55,564 bases of DNA from Myxococcales bacterium (GTDB taxonomy: Bacteria; Myxococcota; UBA727; VGSZ01). Positions 9,103 through 17,565 of the stretch are shown piece by piece (position 1 is the stretch's first letter; each line of letters opens with the position of its first letter). The translations under genes were made by a program, and so were the position numbers. Location of the stretch: the NCBI GenBank assembly GCA_023248635.1, contig JAHFED010000046.1, positions 1 to 55,564 of the forward strand. Reading direction: 5' to 3'. A model generated the notes under the pieces. It was not told the DNA's origin. It saw nothing but the letters and a program-made list of their open reading frames with translations, and made no database searches.

Positions 9103-10202
9103 CACAGCCACCGCGTCCGCTTCATGTAGAGAAACATCACCACGGCCACCACGGCCATCACGCCGAGACAGAGGAAATATCCATAGTCCCATTTGAGCTC
9201 AGGCATGTGTTCAAAGTTCATGCCGTAGATGCCAACGATAAAGGTCAGAGGCATAAATATGGTCGAGATGACTGTTAGCACTCGCATGATTTCATTCATG
9301 CGGTTTGACTGGGTGGAATGAAAAATCTCGAGCAGCGAGGTGAGCATCTCTCGCGTCGTCTCGAGGGACTCTGCCACCTGCAGCACGTGGTCGTGGACGT
9401 CACGGAAGTAGACGTCGACGCTGTCGCTGATGAGCTCATTTTCCTCGTGGCGCGCCAACTGACCCATCACCTCGCGCGCGGGCAGAATCGAGCGGCGCAG
9501 GTAGAGCAGCTCGCGCTTCAAGATATGAATATCATTGGCGGCGACGTCTTCGGGGTGATCATGAAGTCGTTGCTCGACATCCTCGACCAATCCTGACATG
9601 TTTTCGAGCACCACAAAGTAATTATCAACGATTGCATCGATCAGCGCATAAGACAGATAGTCCGCGCCCATCTTTCTGATCTTGCCCTTGTGGTGCTTGA
9701 TGCGATCGCGCACCCCTTCGAAGACGTCGCCGGCTCTCTCTTGGAAGGTCAGGACGAAGCCGCTGCCCAGCACCAGGGAGATCTGCTCGATCATCACTTT
9801 GTCGGCGTTGTCGTCGACGTCGAGCATCTTGAGCACGCAGAACAGGCAGTCGTCGTAGTCCTCGAGCTTGGGGCGTTGACCGACGTTCATCACGTCTTCG
9901 AGCACGAGCGGGTGCAGCGAAAAGAGCTGGCCGAGCTCCTCGATGAAGCTCGCATCGTGGACGCCGTCGATGTTGATCCACACCACGGTCTTGCGCTCGG
10001 CGTGGGCGCGGCACTGGGCCTTGGCTTCTTTGAGATCGGGGAGCTCGCGCACCGTGAGCACTTGGTCGTCGTACTCGATGACCGTGATGCGCGGGCTGTC
10101 CATGCGCCGTTCGCCGATGTGCACGAGGGAGCCCGGCGAGAGGCCGGCCTTCTGGCTCTGCCGATACCCAGCGGCGGCGGGTGGGGTGGTCGTCGTGCTC
10201 AT
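9102..10202 (-). CDS. corA: CorA-family magnesium/cobalt transporter
   Basis: 366 residues, inner-membrane divalent-cation channel. The cytoplasmic N-terminal domain (about 35-260) includes VLEDVMNVGQRPKLEDYDD. Two C-terminal transmembrane helices are present (TVISTIFMPLTFIVGIYGMN and the YGYFLCLGVMAVVAVVMFLY helix), with the invariant YGMNF loop between them. The tail ends with MKRTRWL, giving the usual positive charge. ATG 10202 was taken because no better start exists before the conserved region. Long stretches at 9170-9310 and 9500-9670 use AT-richer codons than neighbouring genes. It is followed directly by the guanylyltransferase gene. Confidence 0.93.
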   Translation of the reverse strand: MSTTTTPPAAAGYRQSQKAGLSPGSLVHIGERRMDSPRITVIEYDDQVLTVRELPDLKEAKAQCRAHAERKTVVWINIDGVHDASFIEELGQLFSLHPLVLEDVMNVGQRPKLEDYDDCLFCVLKMLDVDDNADKVMIEQISLVLGSGFVLTFQERAGDVFEGVRDRIKHHKGKIRKMGADYLSYALIDAIVDNYFVVLENMSGLVEDVEQRLHDHPEDVAANDIHILKRELLYLRRSILPAREVMGQLARHEENELISDSVDVYFRDVHDHVLQVAESLETTREMLTSLLEIFHSTQSNRMNEIMRVLTVISTIFMPLTFIVGIYGMNFEHMPELKWDYGYFLCLGVMAVVAVVMFLYMKRTRWL

Positions 10203-10266
10203 CGGCGGCACGCTAACAGCCCTGCTGGGGGCTCTGGGACCCTTCCGCAAGACAGCGACGTGTGCC

Positions 10267-12063
10267 ATGCGGACGGCGATGCCCACCCGCTCCTTGCTCG
10301 CATTTGTCGTCGTCGCCGCTCTGTCCTGCGCGGACTCCACCGACGGCCCACGTCGAGCCCCCCCCCCCGCGGCCAAGGACAAGGATCCGTCGTCGTCGTC
10401 GTCAGCCCGTGATCTCCAGCGGCCCCCCCACCCCAACATGGCGTCGGCGGCTTGGGGGGAGCACGTGGCGGCCACGCTGGCCAAGGACCTCGTCGTCGGC
10501 GCCGGCGACGTGGGCAGCTTGCAGATGGAAGCACTCAGCGCCTTGCGCAGCCTCGATCCGGGAAGCGAGGCCCGCGCCCGTGATCTCGCCTTGCGCCACT
10601 GGAAGGCCGCGACGACGGATGCTGGTCGGGGCCTCGGTCTCGCGCTGGCGGCGGTCGCGCTGGTGCTCGATCCCACCGTCGACGGCTACGGCGAACGCCT
10701 CACCGACGCGGCGGGGCTCTCCATCTACGCTGGCACTGTCGACAGCAGCGATTCCGTCGGCCAATGCGCGCGGGCTGTGGTTGGCGCCGCAGCCGGTTCG
10801 CTGCGTCAGGCGCGCGAGTTGATCAAGCTCGTCGACGAAACGCCCGCGGTGCCGGGCTCGGTGGCCGACGTGCGCGGCTGGCTCGCCATCGCCAGAGACA
10901 GCACCTTCGATGGCAGCGACGCCTTCTTCGCTGACGCCGACCAGGGCCTGGTCCAGCACCCCGACAACGTGCGGCTGCGGGTCCTCGTCGTCGGCCACCT
11001 GCTCGAGCTCGGCTTCGTCGACGACGCCCTCAAGAGCCTCGGCACGCGCACCGAGCTGCCGCTGGTGTTGCTGCGGGGCCGCGCGGAGCTCGCGCGCGCG
11101 CAACCGGCGGCAGCGGTGGCTCTGCTGGCGCCCTTGGCCCAAGGGCTGATCGGTGTCGACGAGCCGCGGCGGGCCGAGGCCTTGTTCTGGCTCGCGCTGG
11201 CCCAGCTCGACGTCGGCGCAGCGCCCGGCAGCGATCTCACCTCGGCGAGAGCCAGCATCGCCGCCCTCGAGCCCCGGCCGGGATGGAAGAAAGAGACGAT
11301 CTTGCTCAACGCCGTCCTCGCGCGCCGCGAAGGTCGCACCGACGACGCCAAGAAGGCTCTGCTGCCCCTGGGAACGGGCACGCCGACGTCGACGGTGGTC
11401 ATCGAGCGCCGCATCGCCGCCGAGCTGCTCGACATGTGCGCGGTGGCGACCCAGGACATGCCCTGCGTCGAGAAAACCGTCCGGCACCTGGCGCTCCTCG
11501 ACGTGGACGTCGCCCGGGTCGCCCTTGCACGCGCGCAGGTCTTGACCGCCGCCGGCACGTTCAAGCCCGAAGACCACGCCGTCACCACCGAAGCCGCCCG
11601 CCTGGCCCCCGGCGACGAGGCGTTGGCGGGCCGGCTCCTGGCCGTGCGCCGTGCGCTGGATGCCCGAGCTCCGCTCCTGGCGGCCCCCCACCTCAAGCAG
11701 CTGCTCAAGGACCGCGAGCTGCGCGTCGCCCGAGCGCTGCGTGTGCAGGTGGCCCGTGATCCGCCCGAGACCGCGCGCTTCGCCGCCGCCGCCATCACCG
11801 GCCTCGGCCTACCCTTGGCAGAGAGCGATCTCGTCGACGTCGTCGCCGGGCTGGGCGCCTTCAAGCTCAAAGAAAGCGAGAGCCTGTTGACGCTGCTTGA
11901 CAAAGACGAGCGCCCGGCCGTGCGCAGCGCGGTGCAACTGGCGCGCAACGATCTCAAGGACCCCGACGCGCGCAAGAAACGGCTCGCGGCCGATCGCGGC
12001 GAGGTCACAGGCACCAGCGAGCACAACGACGACCACCAGCTGCCTGGCGGAGCGGTCCCATGA
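10267..12063 (+). CDS. putative lipoprotein with helical (TPR-like) repeats
   Basis: About 598 residues, function unknown. The N-terminus MRTAMPTRSLLAFVVVAALSC is a signal sequence with a lipobox-like ALSC, followed by a Ser/Pro-rich spacer. The rest is Ala/Leu/Asp-rich helical sequence. Segments such as ADQGLVQHPDNVRLRVLVV and EPRRAEALFWLALAQLDVG look like degenerate TPR units, and a run of similar helices continues to about residue 590. A periplasm-facing scaffold is plausible. The stop overlaps the next start (ATGA), making it the first gene of a three-gene operon with a YidD-domain protein and a TPR membrane protein. The start may be ATG 10267 or the ATG four codons later. Confidence 0.7.
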   Translation: MRTAMPTRSLLAFVVVAALSCADSTDGPRRAPPPAAKDKDPSSSSSARDLQRPPHPNMASAAWGEHVAATLAKDLVVGAGDVGSLQMEALSALRSLDPGSEARARDLALRHWKAATTDAGRGLGLALAAVALVLDPTVDGYGERLTDAAGLSIYAGTVDSSDSVGQCARAVVGAAAGSLRQARELIKLVDETPAVPGSVADVRGWLAIARDSTFDGSDAFFADADQGLVQHPDNVRLRVLVVGHLLELGFVDDALKSLGTRTELPLVLLRGRAELARAQPAAAVALLAPLAQGLIGVDEPRRAEALFWLALAQLDVGAAPGSDLTSARASIAALEPRPGWKKETILLNAVLARREGRTDDAKKALLPLGTGTPTSTVVIERRIAAELLDMCAVATQDMPCVEKTVRHLALLDVDVARVALARAQVLTAAGTFKPEDHAVTTEAARLAPGDEALAGRLLAVRRALDARAPLLAAPHLKQLLKDRELRVARALRVQVARDPPETARFAAAAITGLGLPLAESDLVDVVAGLGAFKLKESESLLTLLDKDERPAVRSAVQLARNDLKDPDARKKRLAADRGEVTGTSEHNDDHQLPGGAVP

Positions 12064-12728
12064 ACGCCCTGCTCCTGCTCTCGCTGCTGCCGCTCGTGGC
12101 CCCCGGTGCGAAAGAAGGCCCGTCGACGTCGAAGTCTCCGCAGCTCTCCGATTTGGCCGCCCGGCATGAGGGCACAGAATTCGGTCCTTTCGATGCTGGC
12201 AGCGCTCGCCCGGTCACGCGCCACGGCGACAGGGGCCGCTCGCGTCGTCCGCACCCTGCCGTCGGCGACAAAGGCCACATCCCCGGCGGCGGTGCTCCCG
12301 AGCCGATGCTGCGCACCGACCCTGACCTCCCGGAGTTGGCGGCGTCGGCGCCCAATGCTGCGGCGGTGGGTCTCTCGTCGAACCCGCTCTTTTTGGCGTC
12401 GCTGGTCTATTCGAACTTCCTGACGCGCATGGACGGACCGCGTTGTCAGCACCTGCCCACCTGTTCGCGTTTCGCGAGCCAAGCGGTGGGCCGGCACGGG
12501 CTGCTCGGCATCACCATGGGGCTCGATCGCATCTTGCAGCCGCCGTCGTCGTCGTCGGTGCGCTTGCTGCCCGAGCTCGAGTATGGCGGCGTGTTTCGCC
12601 ACTACGACCCGCTGGAAAACTACGAGTTCTGGCACCCCGAGCGCTTCACCGGACTCCCTCCCCCCGTCGACGAACAACCCCTGGTCCTGACCGCAGTTGC
12701 CGAGTCTCCCACCCCGAGCGCGCCATGA
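12060..12728 (+). CDS. YidD-domain (membrane insertion efficiency factor-like) protein
   Basis: 222 residues. The C-terminal half holds the YidD/DUF37 signature: RCQHLPTCSRFASQAVGRHG then GITMGLDRI, with the conserved Cys, His, PTCSR and HG. Classical YidD is about 85 residues and sits beside yidC and rnpA, where it helps membrane protein insertion. This protein differs: it has a putative signal sequence (MNALLLLSLLPLVAPG), an about 80-residue low-complexity region, and a long C-terminal extension (YDPLENYEFWHPERF). It is in a tight operon with predicted envelope proteins instead. It overlaps both neighbours by four bases. Whether it still works with YidC is unknown. Confidence 0.82.
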   Translation: MNALLLLSLLPLVAPGAKEGPSTSKSPQLSDLAARHEGTEFGPFDAGSARPVTRHGDRGRSRRPHPAVGDKGHIPGGGAPEPMLRTDPDLPELAASAPNAAAVGLSSNPLFLASLVYSNFLTRMDGPRCQHLPTCSRFASQAVGRHGLLGITMGLDRILQPPSSSSVRLLPELEYGGVFRHYDPLENYEFWHPERFTGLPPPVDEQPLVLTAVAESPTPSAP

Positions 12729-13717
12729 TCCTCCCCTTGTTGCTCGCGCTCGTCGCGGCCGCCGAGTCCGCCGCCGCCGACGAAACGGCTGCCGAAACGC
12801 CCGCCGCCGTTGAAGCCCCGGCGGAACCAACACCCACGGCCGAGGATGCGCGCGACGCCAAACTCAGCCTGCGCTTTGCCGACCATCTCTTTGGCGACGG
12901 CGACTACTACCGAGCGATCAGCGAGTACCGTCGCTTTCTCTTTCTCACCAAGGGTCGAGGCCTCGAGTCTCCGCGCGCGGCCCTCGCCATCGGCGAGGCT
13001 CTCTTGCGCGGCGAACAATTCGACGCCGCCGGCCGCCAGCTCGACGGCGTCGCCACCCGCACTCTCGACATGGAGCTGCGCCGCACCGCCCTCTTTGGCG
13101 CCGCGCGAGCCTATCTCGAAGATGGCCGCCCCGAGCTCGCCAAGCCCCGCTTCCGCCTCATCGTCGAGGACAAAGAGACCGACGCGGCGCTGGCCACCCA
13201 ATCGCGCTGGTTGCTGGCCTGGGGACACTTCGACGCCGGTGAGCTCGACAAAGCCCGTGAAATTTTCCAAGGCATTGCAAGCTCGACCTCACCCTTTGCC
13301 AAGGATGCCCAGGGCGTCGTCGACGCCATCGAAAAGAAAGGCGAGCTCGAGACCAAGGACCCGCTGGTAGCAGCGCTCTTGTCCATCGTGCCCGGCGGCG
13401 GCCACTTCTATTTGGGGCAATGGGGCACCGGTTTCACCTCGCTGACCTGGAACGCGCTCTTCATCTTCGCGGCCGTGTCGGCGTGGATCACGGGCGACTG
13501 GGGCATCGCCACCGTGCTCACCTTCGCCGAGCTCGGCTGGTATTCGGGCAGCATGTTCGGCGCCATCGCTGGCGCCTTTCGCCACAACCGCGACGTCGTC
13601 AAGAACTGGCGCGACGAGACCTTGACGACCTACGGCGCCAGCCGCGCGCTGCCCGAGCTTCACGACGTGCAAGACCAGCCACCCGGCTCACTCCTTCGCT
13701 TCCGGGGCACCTTCTGA
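12725..13717 (+). CDS. TPR protein with C-terminal membrane domain
   Basis: 330 residues. A signal sequence (MILPLLLALVAAAES) and a Glu/Pro/Ala spacer precede TPR-like helices (about 45-205), including DGDYYRAISEYRRFL, DAAGRQLDGVATRT and LEDGRPELAKPRFR. From about 215 the sequence becomes membrane-like: LLSIVPGGGHFYLGQWGTGF followed by WNALFIFAAVSAWITGDWGI and GWYSGSMFGAIAGAF. The GGGHFYLGQW motif recalls TM2-domain proteins. Its start overlaps the YidD-like stop (ATGA). The three-gene operon probably builds one envelope complex; its job is unknown. Confidence 0.78.
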   Translation: MILPLLLALVAAAESAAADETAAETPAAVEAPAEPTPTAEDARDAKLSLRFADHLFGDGDYYRAISEYRRFLFLTKGRGLESPRAALAIGEALLRGEQFDAAGRQLDGVATRTLDMELRRTALFGAARAYLEDGRPELAKPRFRLIVEDKETDAALATQSRWLLAWGHFDAGELDKAREIFQGIASSTSPFAKDAQGVVDAIEKKGELETKDPLVAALLSIVPGGGHFYLGQWGTGFTSLTWNALFIFAAVSAWITGDWGIATVLTFAELGWYSGSMFGAIAGAFRHNRDVVKNWRDETLTTYGASRALPELHDVQDQPPGSLLRFRGTF

Positions 13718-13751
13718 TTTCAGGTCCGGGCAAGCATCGTCGGGACGCGAG

Positions 13752-15824
13752 ATGACCGCTCTCGCGCGCCGCCTCGCCGTGGTGCGCCGCGGGGCTCCGC
13801 AGGGACGCGACGCGCCCGAAGACGACGTCGCCGTCGAGGAGCCCCTCGAGATCCAGCTGCACGATGGCTCGGGTTGGCGCTCGTTGGCGGTGCTGATGCG
13901 CACTCCGGACGACGACGACAGCGTCGACGAAGAGCTGGCGGTGGGCTTTCTCTGCTGCGAGGGCATCGTGTCGTCGGCCTCGAGCATCGAGAGCATCCGA
14001 GCCTGCACGGTAGCGCCTTCCCCGCAGGCCGAAGGCAATGTGCTGCAGGTGAAGCTGGCCGCCGGCGTCGTCGTCGACTGGGCCCGCTTGGTGCGTCACA
14101 CCTTCGCGTCATCGAGCTGCGGCGTGTGTGGCAAGGCCAGCATCGAGAGCGCCTGCGCCCGAGCCCAACCCCTCGAGAGCACCCTCGTCGTCGACGTCGA
14201 CGTCGTCTTGGGCTTGGTGCAGCGCTTGCGCGGCCTGCAACCGGTCTTTTCACGCACCGGCGGCTTGCACGGCGCGTTGCTCGGAACCGCCACCGGCGAT
14301 GTCCTGGTGGTGCGCGAAGACGTTGGTCGGCACAACGCCGTCGACAAAGTCATCGGGCACCTCTTGAGGCGCGGCCTCGATCCCGCGGGGCTCGTGCTGG
14401 TGGTGTCGGGCCGCGTCGGCTTCGAGCTGGTGCAAAAAGCGCTCGCGGCCCGCCTCCCCCTCATCGTCGGGGTCGGGGCCCCCACCTCCCTCGCTGTGGA
14501 ATTGGGGCGGGAAGGCGGCGTCGCCGTCGCCGGTTTCGCCAAGGAGCATTCCTGCAACGTCTACGCGCACCCCAAGCGCGTGAAGGACTCGGCGCGCAGG
14601 CCGGAGGATGCAGCTTTGGGGCCGGAGGCGGGAGCGGCCCAAGGACGCAGCGCCGGAGGCCGGAGCGCCCATGGATCGAGCGTGACGACATCGTTGGAGG
14701 CCTTCTGCGCCCAGAAGCTGGCGGTGCTCGAGGCCCGCTCTCAGCGTCGATCCCCTGTCGGCACGCGGCGCGGGCACAACGCCCGCATCGAGCGCGTCGT
14801 CGAAGGCCAGATGCGCGCGCTGGTGGATTTCTCTAGCAACGACAGCCTCGGCCTCAGCCACCATCCCGAGGTGCTGGCGGCGGCGTCAGCGGCGTTGCAC
14901 GAAGGCGCCGGCAGCGGAGGCTCGCGCCTGGTGTCGGGTTCCCACCCCAGCTGTGAGGCCTTCGAGGCGCGCCTGGCGACCCTTTCGCAGCAGGCGGCGG
15001 CGCTGGTGGTCGGGTCGGGATGGCTGGCCAACATCGGCGTCGTCCCGGCCCTGGTCGGCAGCAACGACGTCGTCGTCATCGACGCCTTGGCCCACGCGAG
15101 CCTCATGGCTGGGGCGCGCCTCTCGGGCGCTCGGGTGGTGATCGTTGCGCACAACGACCTCGTCGGCTTCGGCCGCGCTCTCGCCGGCGAGCGCGCGGGC
15201 CGGGCCGACGGAGCCATCCTCGTCGTCACCGAGAGCGTGTTTTCGATGGATGGCGACCGCGCGCCGCTGCCGTCCTTGGTGGCGCTGTGCCGCGCCCACG
15301 ACGCCTGGCTGCTCGTCGACGACGCGCATGGTTTCTTGATCGGCGATGGCAGCACCGCTGGCGCCGACGTGGTGACGGGCACGCTCAGCAAGGCCAGCGG
15401 CAGCTATGGCGGGACCATCGCTGGACCCCGGGCGTTGATCGACCTGCTCTTCACGCGCTGTCGTCCGATGTTGTTTGGTAGCGCGCTCCCCCCCGCGGTC
15501 ATCGCCGCCGCCGCCGCCGCCGTCGACGTCGCCCTGCGCGAGCCCGACCGCCGCCTGCGGCCGCTGCAGCACGCGCGACGCTTCTGCCTGGCGGTGGGCC
15601 TGCCGCTGCCGGCGAGCCACATCGTGCCCCTCGTCGTTGGTGAAGAGCGCGCGACCCTGGCGTTGATGGCCGGCCTCGTCGACGACGGACACCTCGCGGT
15701 GGCCATCCGCCCGCCGACGGTGCCTGCGGGCTCCAGCCGCCTGCGCCTGGCCTTTTCGGCAGCCCACAGCGAGGACGACGTCGACGCCCTCGCTGCGGCC
15801 GTGATCAGACGGTGGCAGCGATGA
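13752..15824 (+). CDS. fdhD-bioF: FdhD - BioF fusion: sulfurtransferase FdhD joined to 8-amino-7-oxononanoate synthase
   Basis: One uninterrupted 690-residue frame holds two complete enzymes. Residues about 1-278 are FdhD, which delivers sulfur to the molybdenum cofactor of formate dehydrogenase. It has VDEELAVGFLCCEGI, the sulfur-carrying SSCGVCGK, RTGGLHGA, REDVGRHNAVDKVIG and the normal C-terminal block HSCNVYAHPKRV. Residues about 312-690 are a BioF-type alpha-oxoamine synthase, which makes 8-amino-7-oxononanoate from pimeloyl thioester and alanine using PLP. It has SSNDSLGLS, GAGSGGSRLVSGSHPSC, LLVDDAHGF and GTLSKASGSYGG with the PLP Lys. The join is a Gly/Ala/Arg-rich linker. GTG 14682 could start BioF separately (380 residues), so fusion versus overlap with a separate start is open. 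The stop overlaps bioD (ATGA). No formate dehydrogenase is nearby. Confidence 0.85.
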   Translation: MTALARRLAVVRRGAPQGRDAPEDDVAVEEPLEIQLHDGSGWRSLAVLMRTPDDDDSVDEELAVGFLCCEGIVSSASSIESIRACTVAPSPQAEGNVLQVKLAAGVVVDWARLVRHTFASSSCGVCGKASIESACARAQPLESTLVVDVDVVLGLVQRLRGLQPVFSRTGGLHGALLGTATGDVLVVREDVGRHNAVDKVIGHLLRRGLDPAGLVLVVSGRVGFELVQKALAARLPLIVGVGAPTSLAVELGREGGVAVAGFAKEHSCNVYAHPKRVKDSARRPEDAALGPEAGAAQGRSAGGRSAHGSSVTTSLEAFCAQKLAVLEARSQRRSPVGTRRGHNARIERVVEGQMRALVDFSSNDSLGLSHHPEVLAAASAALHEGAGSGGSRLVSGSHPSCEAFEARLATLSQQAAALVVGSGWLANIGVVPALVGSNDVVVIDALAHASLMAGARLSGARVVIVAHNDLVGFGRALAGERAGRADGAILVVTESVFSMDGDRAPLPSLVALCRAHDAWLLVDDAHGFLIGDGSTAGADVVTGTLSKASGSYGGTIAGPRALIDLLFTRCRPMLFGSALPPAVIAAAAAAVDVALREPDRRLRPLQHARRFCLAVGLPLPASHIVPLVVGEERATLALMAGLVDDGHLAVAIRPPTVPAGSSRLRLAFSAAHSEDDVDALAAAVIRRWQR
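14584..14681 (+). other. low-complexity linker between FdhD and BioF
   Basis: GC-rich stretch in which GCCGGAGG-like units recur four times. It encodes Ala/Gly/Arg/Ser-rich sequence without recognisable motifs. No stop codon occurs in the reading frame. A GGAG lies about 15 bases before GTG 14682, too far for a typical ribosome binding site, which mildly favours read-through as a fusion. Confidence 0.6.
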
Positions 15825-16480
15825 AGGGGCGCGATCGCGTCGTCGTCGTCGGCAGCGGCACCAACGCTGGCAAGACCTTCGTGGCCTGTAGGCTCATCGA
15901 GGACCTGGTGGTCCAGGGTCGCACCGTGGCGGTGTGCAAGCCCGTGGTCTCGGGCTTCGTCGACGACGACCAATCGGATCCGGCCCGGCTGATGGCTGCT
16001 GCCAGCAGCGCCAGCCTTTCGCTCCAGCAGGTCAGCCCCTGGCGCTTTGCCGACGCCGTGGCCCCCGACGAAGCCGCCCGACGCGCGGGGGTGACGATCC
16101 AGTTCGACGACGTCGTCGCGGCCTGCGCCGCTGGACCCGCAGAGATCACGCTCATCGAGACCGCTGGCGGGGTCATGAGCCCGCTGACGGAGCAGCACAC
16201 GCAGGTGGATCTGGTGGTCGCCCTCGCTGCGCCCACCGTGCTCGTGGTCGACGCCTCCTATTTGGGGAGCATCAGCCATGGGCTCAGCGCCTGGCAGGTG
16301 CTGAAAGCCCGGGGCGTCGTCGTCGCCGCCGTCGTCTGCAACCGCGGTCCCTCGGAGCCTTTTGCGCGCTTTGCGGGCGACACACTGGTGCTCGACGTCG
16401 ACGAGCGCGAACGCCTGGCCGCTAGAATCACCGCTCTGCTGCCGTCGTCGTTGTTCCAGCAACCTGGTCGGGTGTCCTGA
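15821..16480 (+). CDS. bioD: dethiobiotin synthetase
   Basis: 219 residues. It closes the ureido ring of dethiobiotin from 7,8-diaminopelargonate, CO2 and ATP. The P-loop is GSGTNAGKTFVACRL; CKPVVSGF supplies the substrate-binding Lys, ETAGGVMSPL matches the E-x-AGG-x-x-x-P motif, and VVCNR closes the nucleotide site. ATG 15821 overlaps the BioF stop by four bases, which supports its biotin role. bioA and bioB are not in the window. The stop overlaps the next start by one base (TGATG). Confidence 0.93.
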   Translation: MKGRDRVVVVGSGTNAGKTFVACRLIEDLVVQGRTVAVCKPVVSGFVDDDQSDPARLMAAASSASLSLQQVSPWRFADAVAPDEAARRAGVTIQFDDVVAACAAGPAEITLIETAGGVMSPLTEQHTQVDLVVALAAPTVLVVDASYLGSISHGLSAWQVLKARGVVVAAVVCNRGPSEPFARFAGDTLVLDVDERERLAARITALLPSSLFQQPGRVS

Positions 16481-17565
16481 TGCGTGTTTTGGTTTGGGTT
16501 TTCCTGGTGGTTTCGTTGTGCGCGGTCCCGGCCGCGGCCCAAGGGAGCTCCTCGGGCCGCGCCAAGGGGCCCTACGTCGACACCAAGAAGCGCTTCGAGA
16601 TGGAGTTGGCCGGCGGCTGGGAGCTGTCCCCTCTCCCCGGGGACACGCAGGGGATGAACTTCCGCAAGAAGATCGACGCCGTGCCCGGTCTGCTGCACGT
16701 CAGCGTCGACGCCCTGCTGCCCGGGCAGACCCTGAAGCAGACTCTCGACGCCGCTGAAGCTCCCTTGCGCGCCGAGATTGGGTTCAACCCAGGCACCGAG
16801 GTGCCCGTCGCCATCGGCGCCTTCGGCGGCAGCCGTCGCAGTCTCAGCGTGTTTGCGTCGGGGGACAAAAACACCGTGCGCTCGATCGAGATCTATGCGT
16901 TGCACGCCTATGGATTTGCCCATATTTTGCACTTTGAAACTCTCGAAAAAAAGCGGCCATCGTTTACGCGCGATCTCGATCGAATGCTGGCGTCTTATGT
17001 ACCGCTCGTCGGCAAGGATCTGGCGGCGCCGCTGGCTGCGCTCTGGATCAACACGGGCGGCGGTCCCGACCTCACCCTCAATGACAGCGGGGCGTTTTCC
17101 ATGGGCCCATTGAGCGGAGGTTGGCGCGGCGACGGCGGCCTGATCGAGCTGAAGATCTCCAGCGGCACGGAGAAATACCGCTATGCGCTGAACGGCGATA
17201 CGCTGACGCTTTCATCACCAAATCTCGGTGGCGATCTCGTGTTTCGCCGCTCGACGACGACGCCGACCAAGGTAGCGGCTCCTGCCGCTGCGGCCCGCAC
17301 GCCCGGCGCCGTCACTCGCGAAGAGCTGATCGGACGGTGGCGGGTGATCGATCAGCCGGCGACGGAGGCCCTGAAGATGGTGCTGGCGCCGACTGGCAGC
17401 GTGTCTTTTGGTCCCCTCGCCGGTCGTTGGCGCTTTGCCACGGGCCGGTTGACGATTACGTCGACGGCGGGATCCACCCTCACCTACGCCGCCTCGCTGA
17501 ACGACGGGCACCTGGTGCTGTCGGGCGGCGACCTCGACAAAGATCTCACCCTTGAGCGCGAGTAG
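16480..17565 (+). CDS. secreted protein with two C-terminal repeat domains, function unknown
   Basis: 361 residues. A clear signal peptide (MRVLVWVFLVVSLCAVPAAA) is followed by an about 160-residue domain that may resemble PsbP/MOG1-like secreted folds (KRFEMELAGGWELSPLP). Two related beta-rich repeats of about 70 residues follow (about 185-255 and 283-361). They share the pattern W...L-x-L-x-x-x-G-x-x-S/F-G-P-L-x-G-x-W-R, then a short beta-hairpin and DLVF/DLTL. This repeat pattern recalls lipocalin-like YceI/copper-resistance barrels only loosely. It is the fourth function in the fdhD-bioF-bioD run and overlaps both neighbours by one base. Its link to biotin is not evident. Confidence 0.72.
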   Translation: MRVLVWVFLVVSLCAVPAAAQGSSSGRAKGPYVDTKKRFEMELAGGWELSPLPGDTQGMNFRKKIDAVPGLLHVSVDALLPGQTLKQTLDAAEAPLRAEIGFNPGTEVPVAIGAFGGSRRSLSVFASGDKNTVRSIEIYALHAYGFAHILHFETLEKKRPSFTRDLDRMLASYVPLVGKDLAAPLAALWINTGGGPDLTLNDSGAFSMGPLSGGWRGDGGLIELKISSGTEKYRYALNGDTLTLSSPNLGGDLVFRRSTTTPTKVAAPAAAARTPGAVTREELIGRWRVIDQPATEALKMVLAPTGSVSFGPLAGRWRFATGRLTITSTAGSTLTYAASLNDGHLVLSGGDLDKDLTLERE

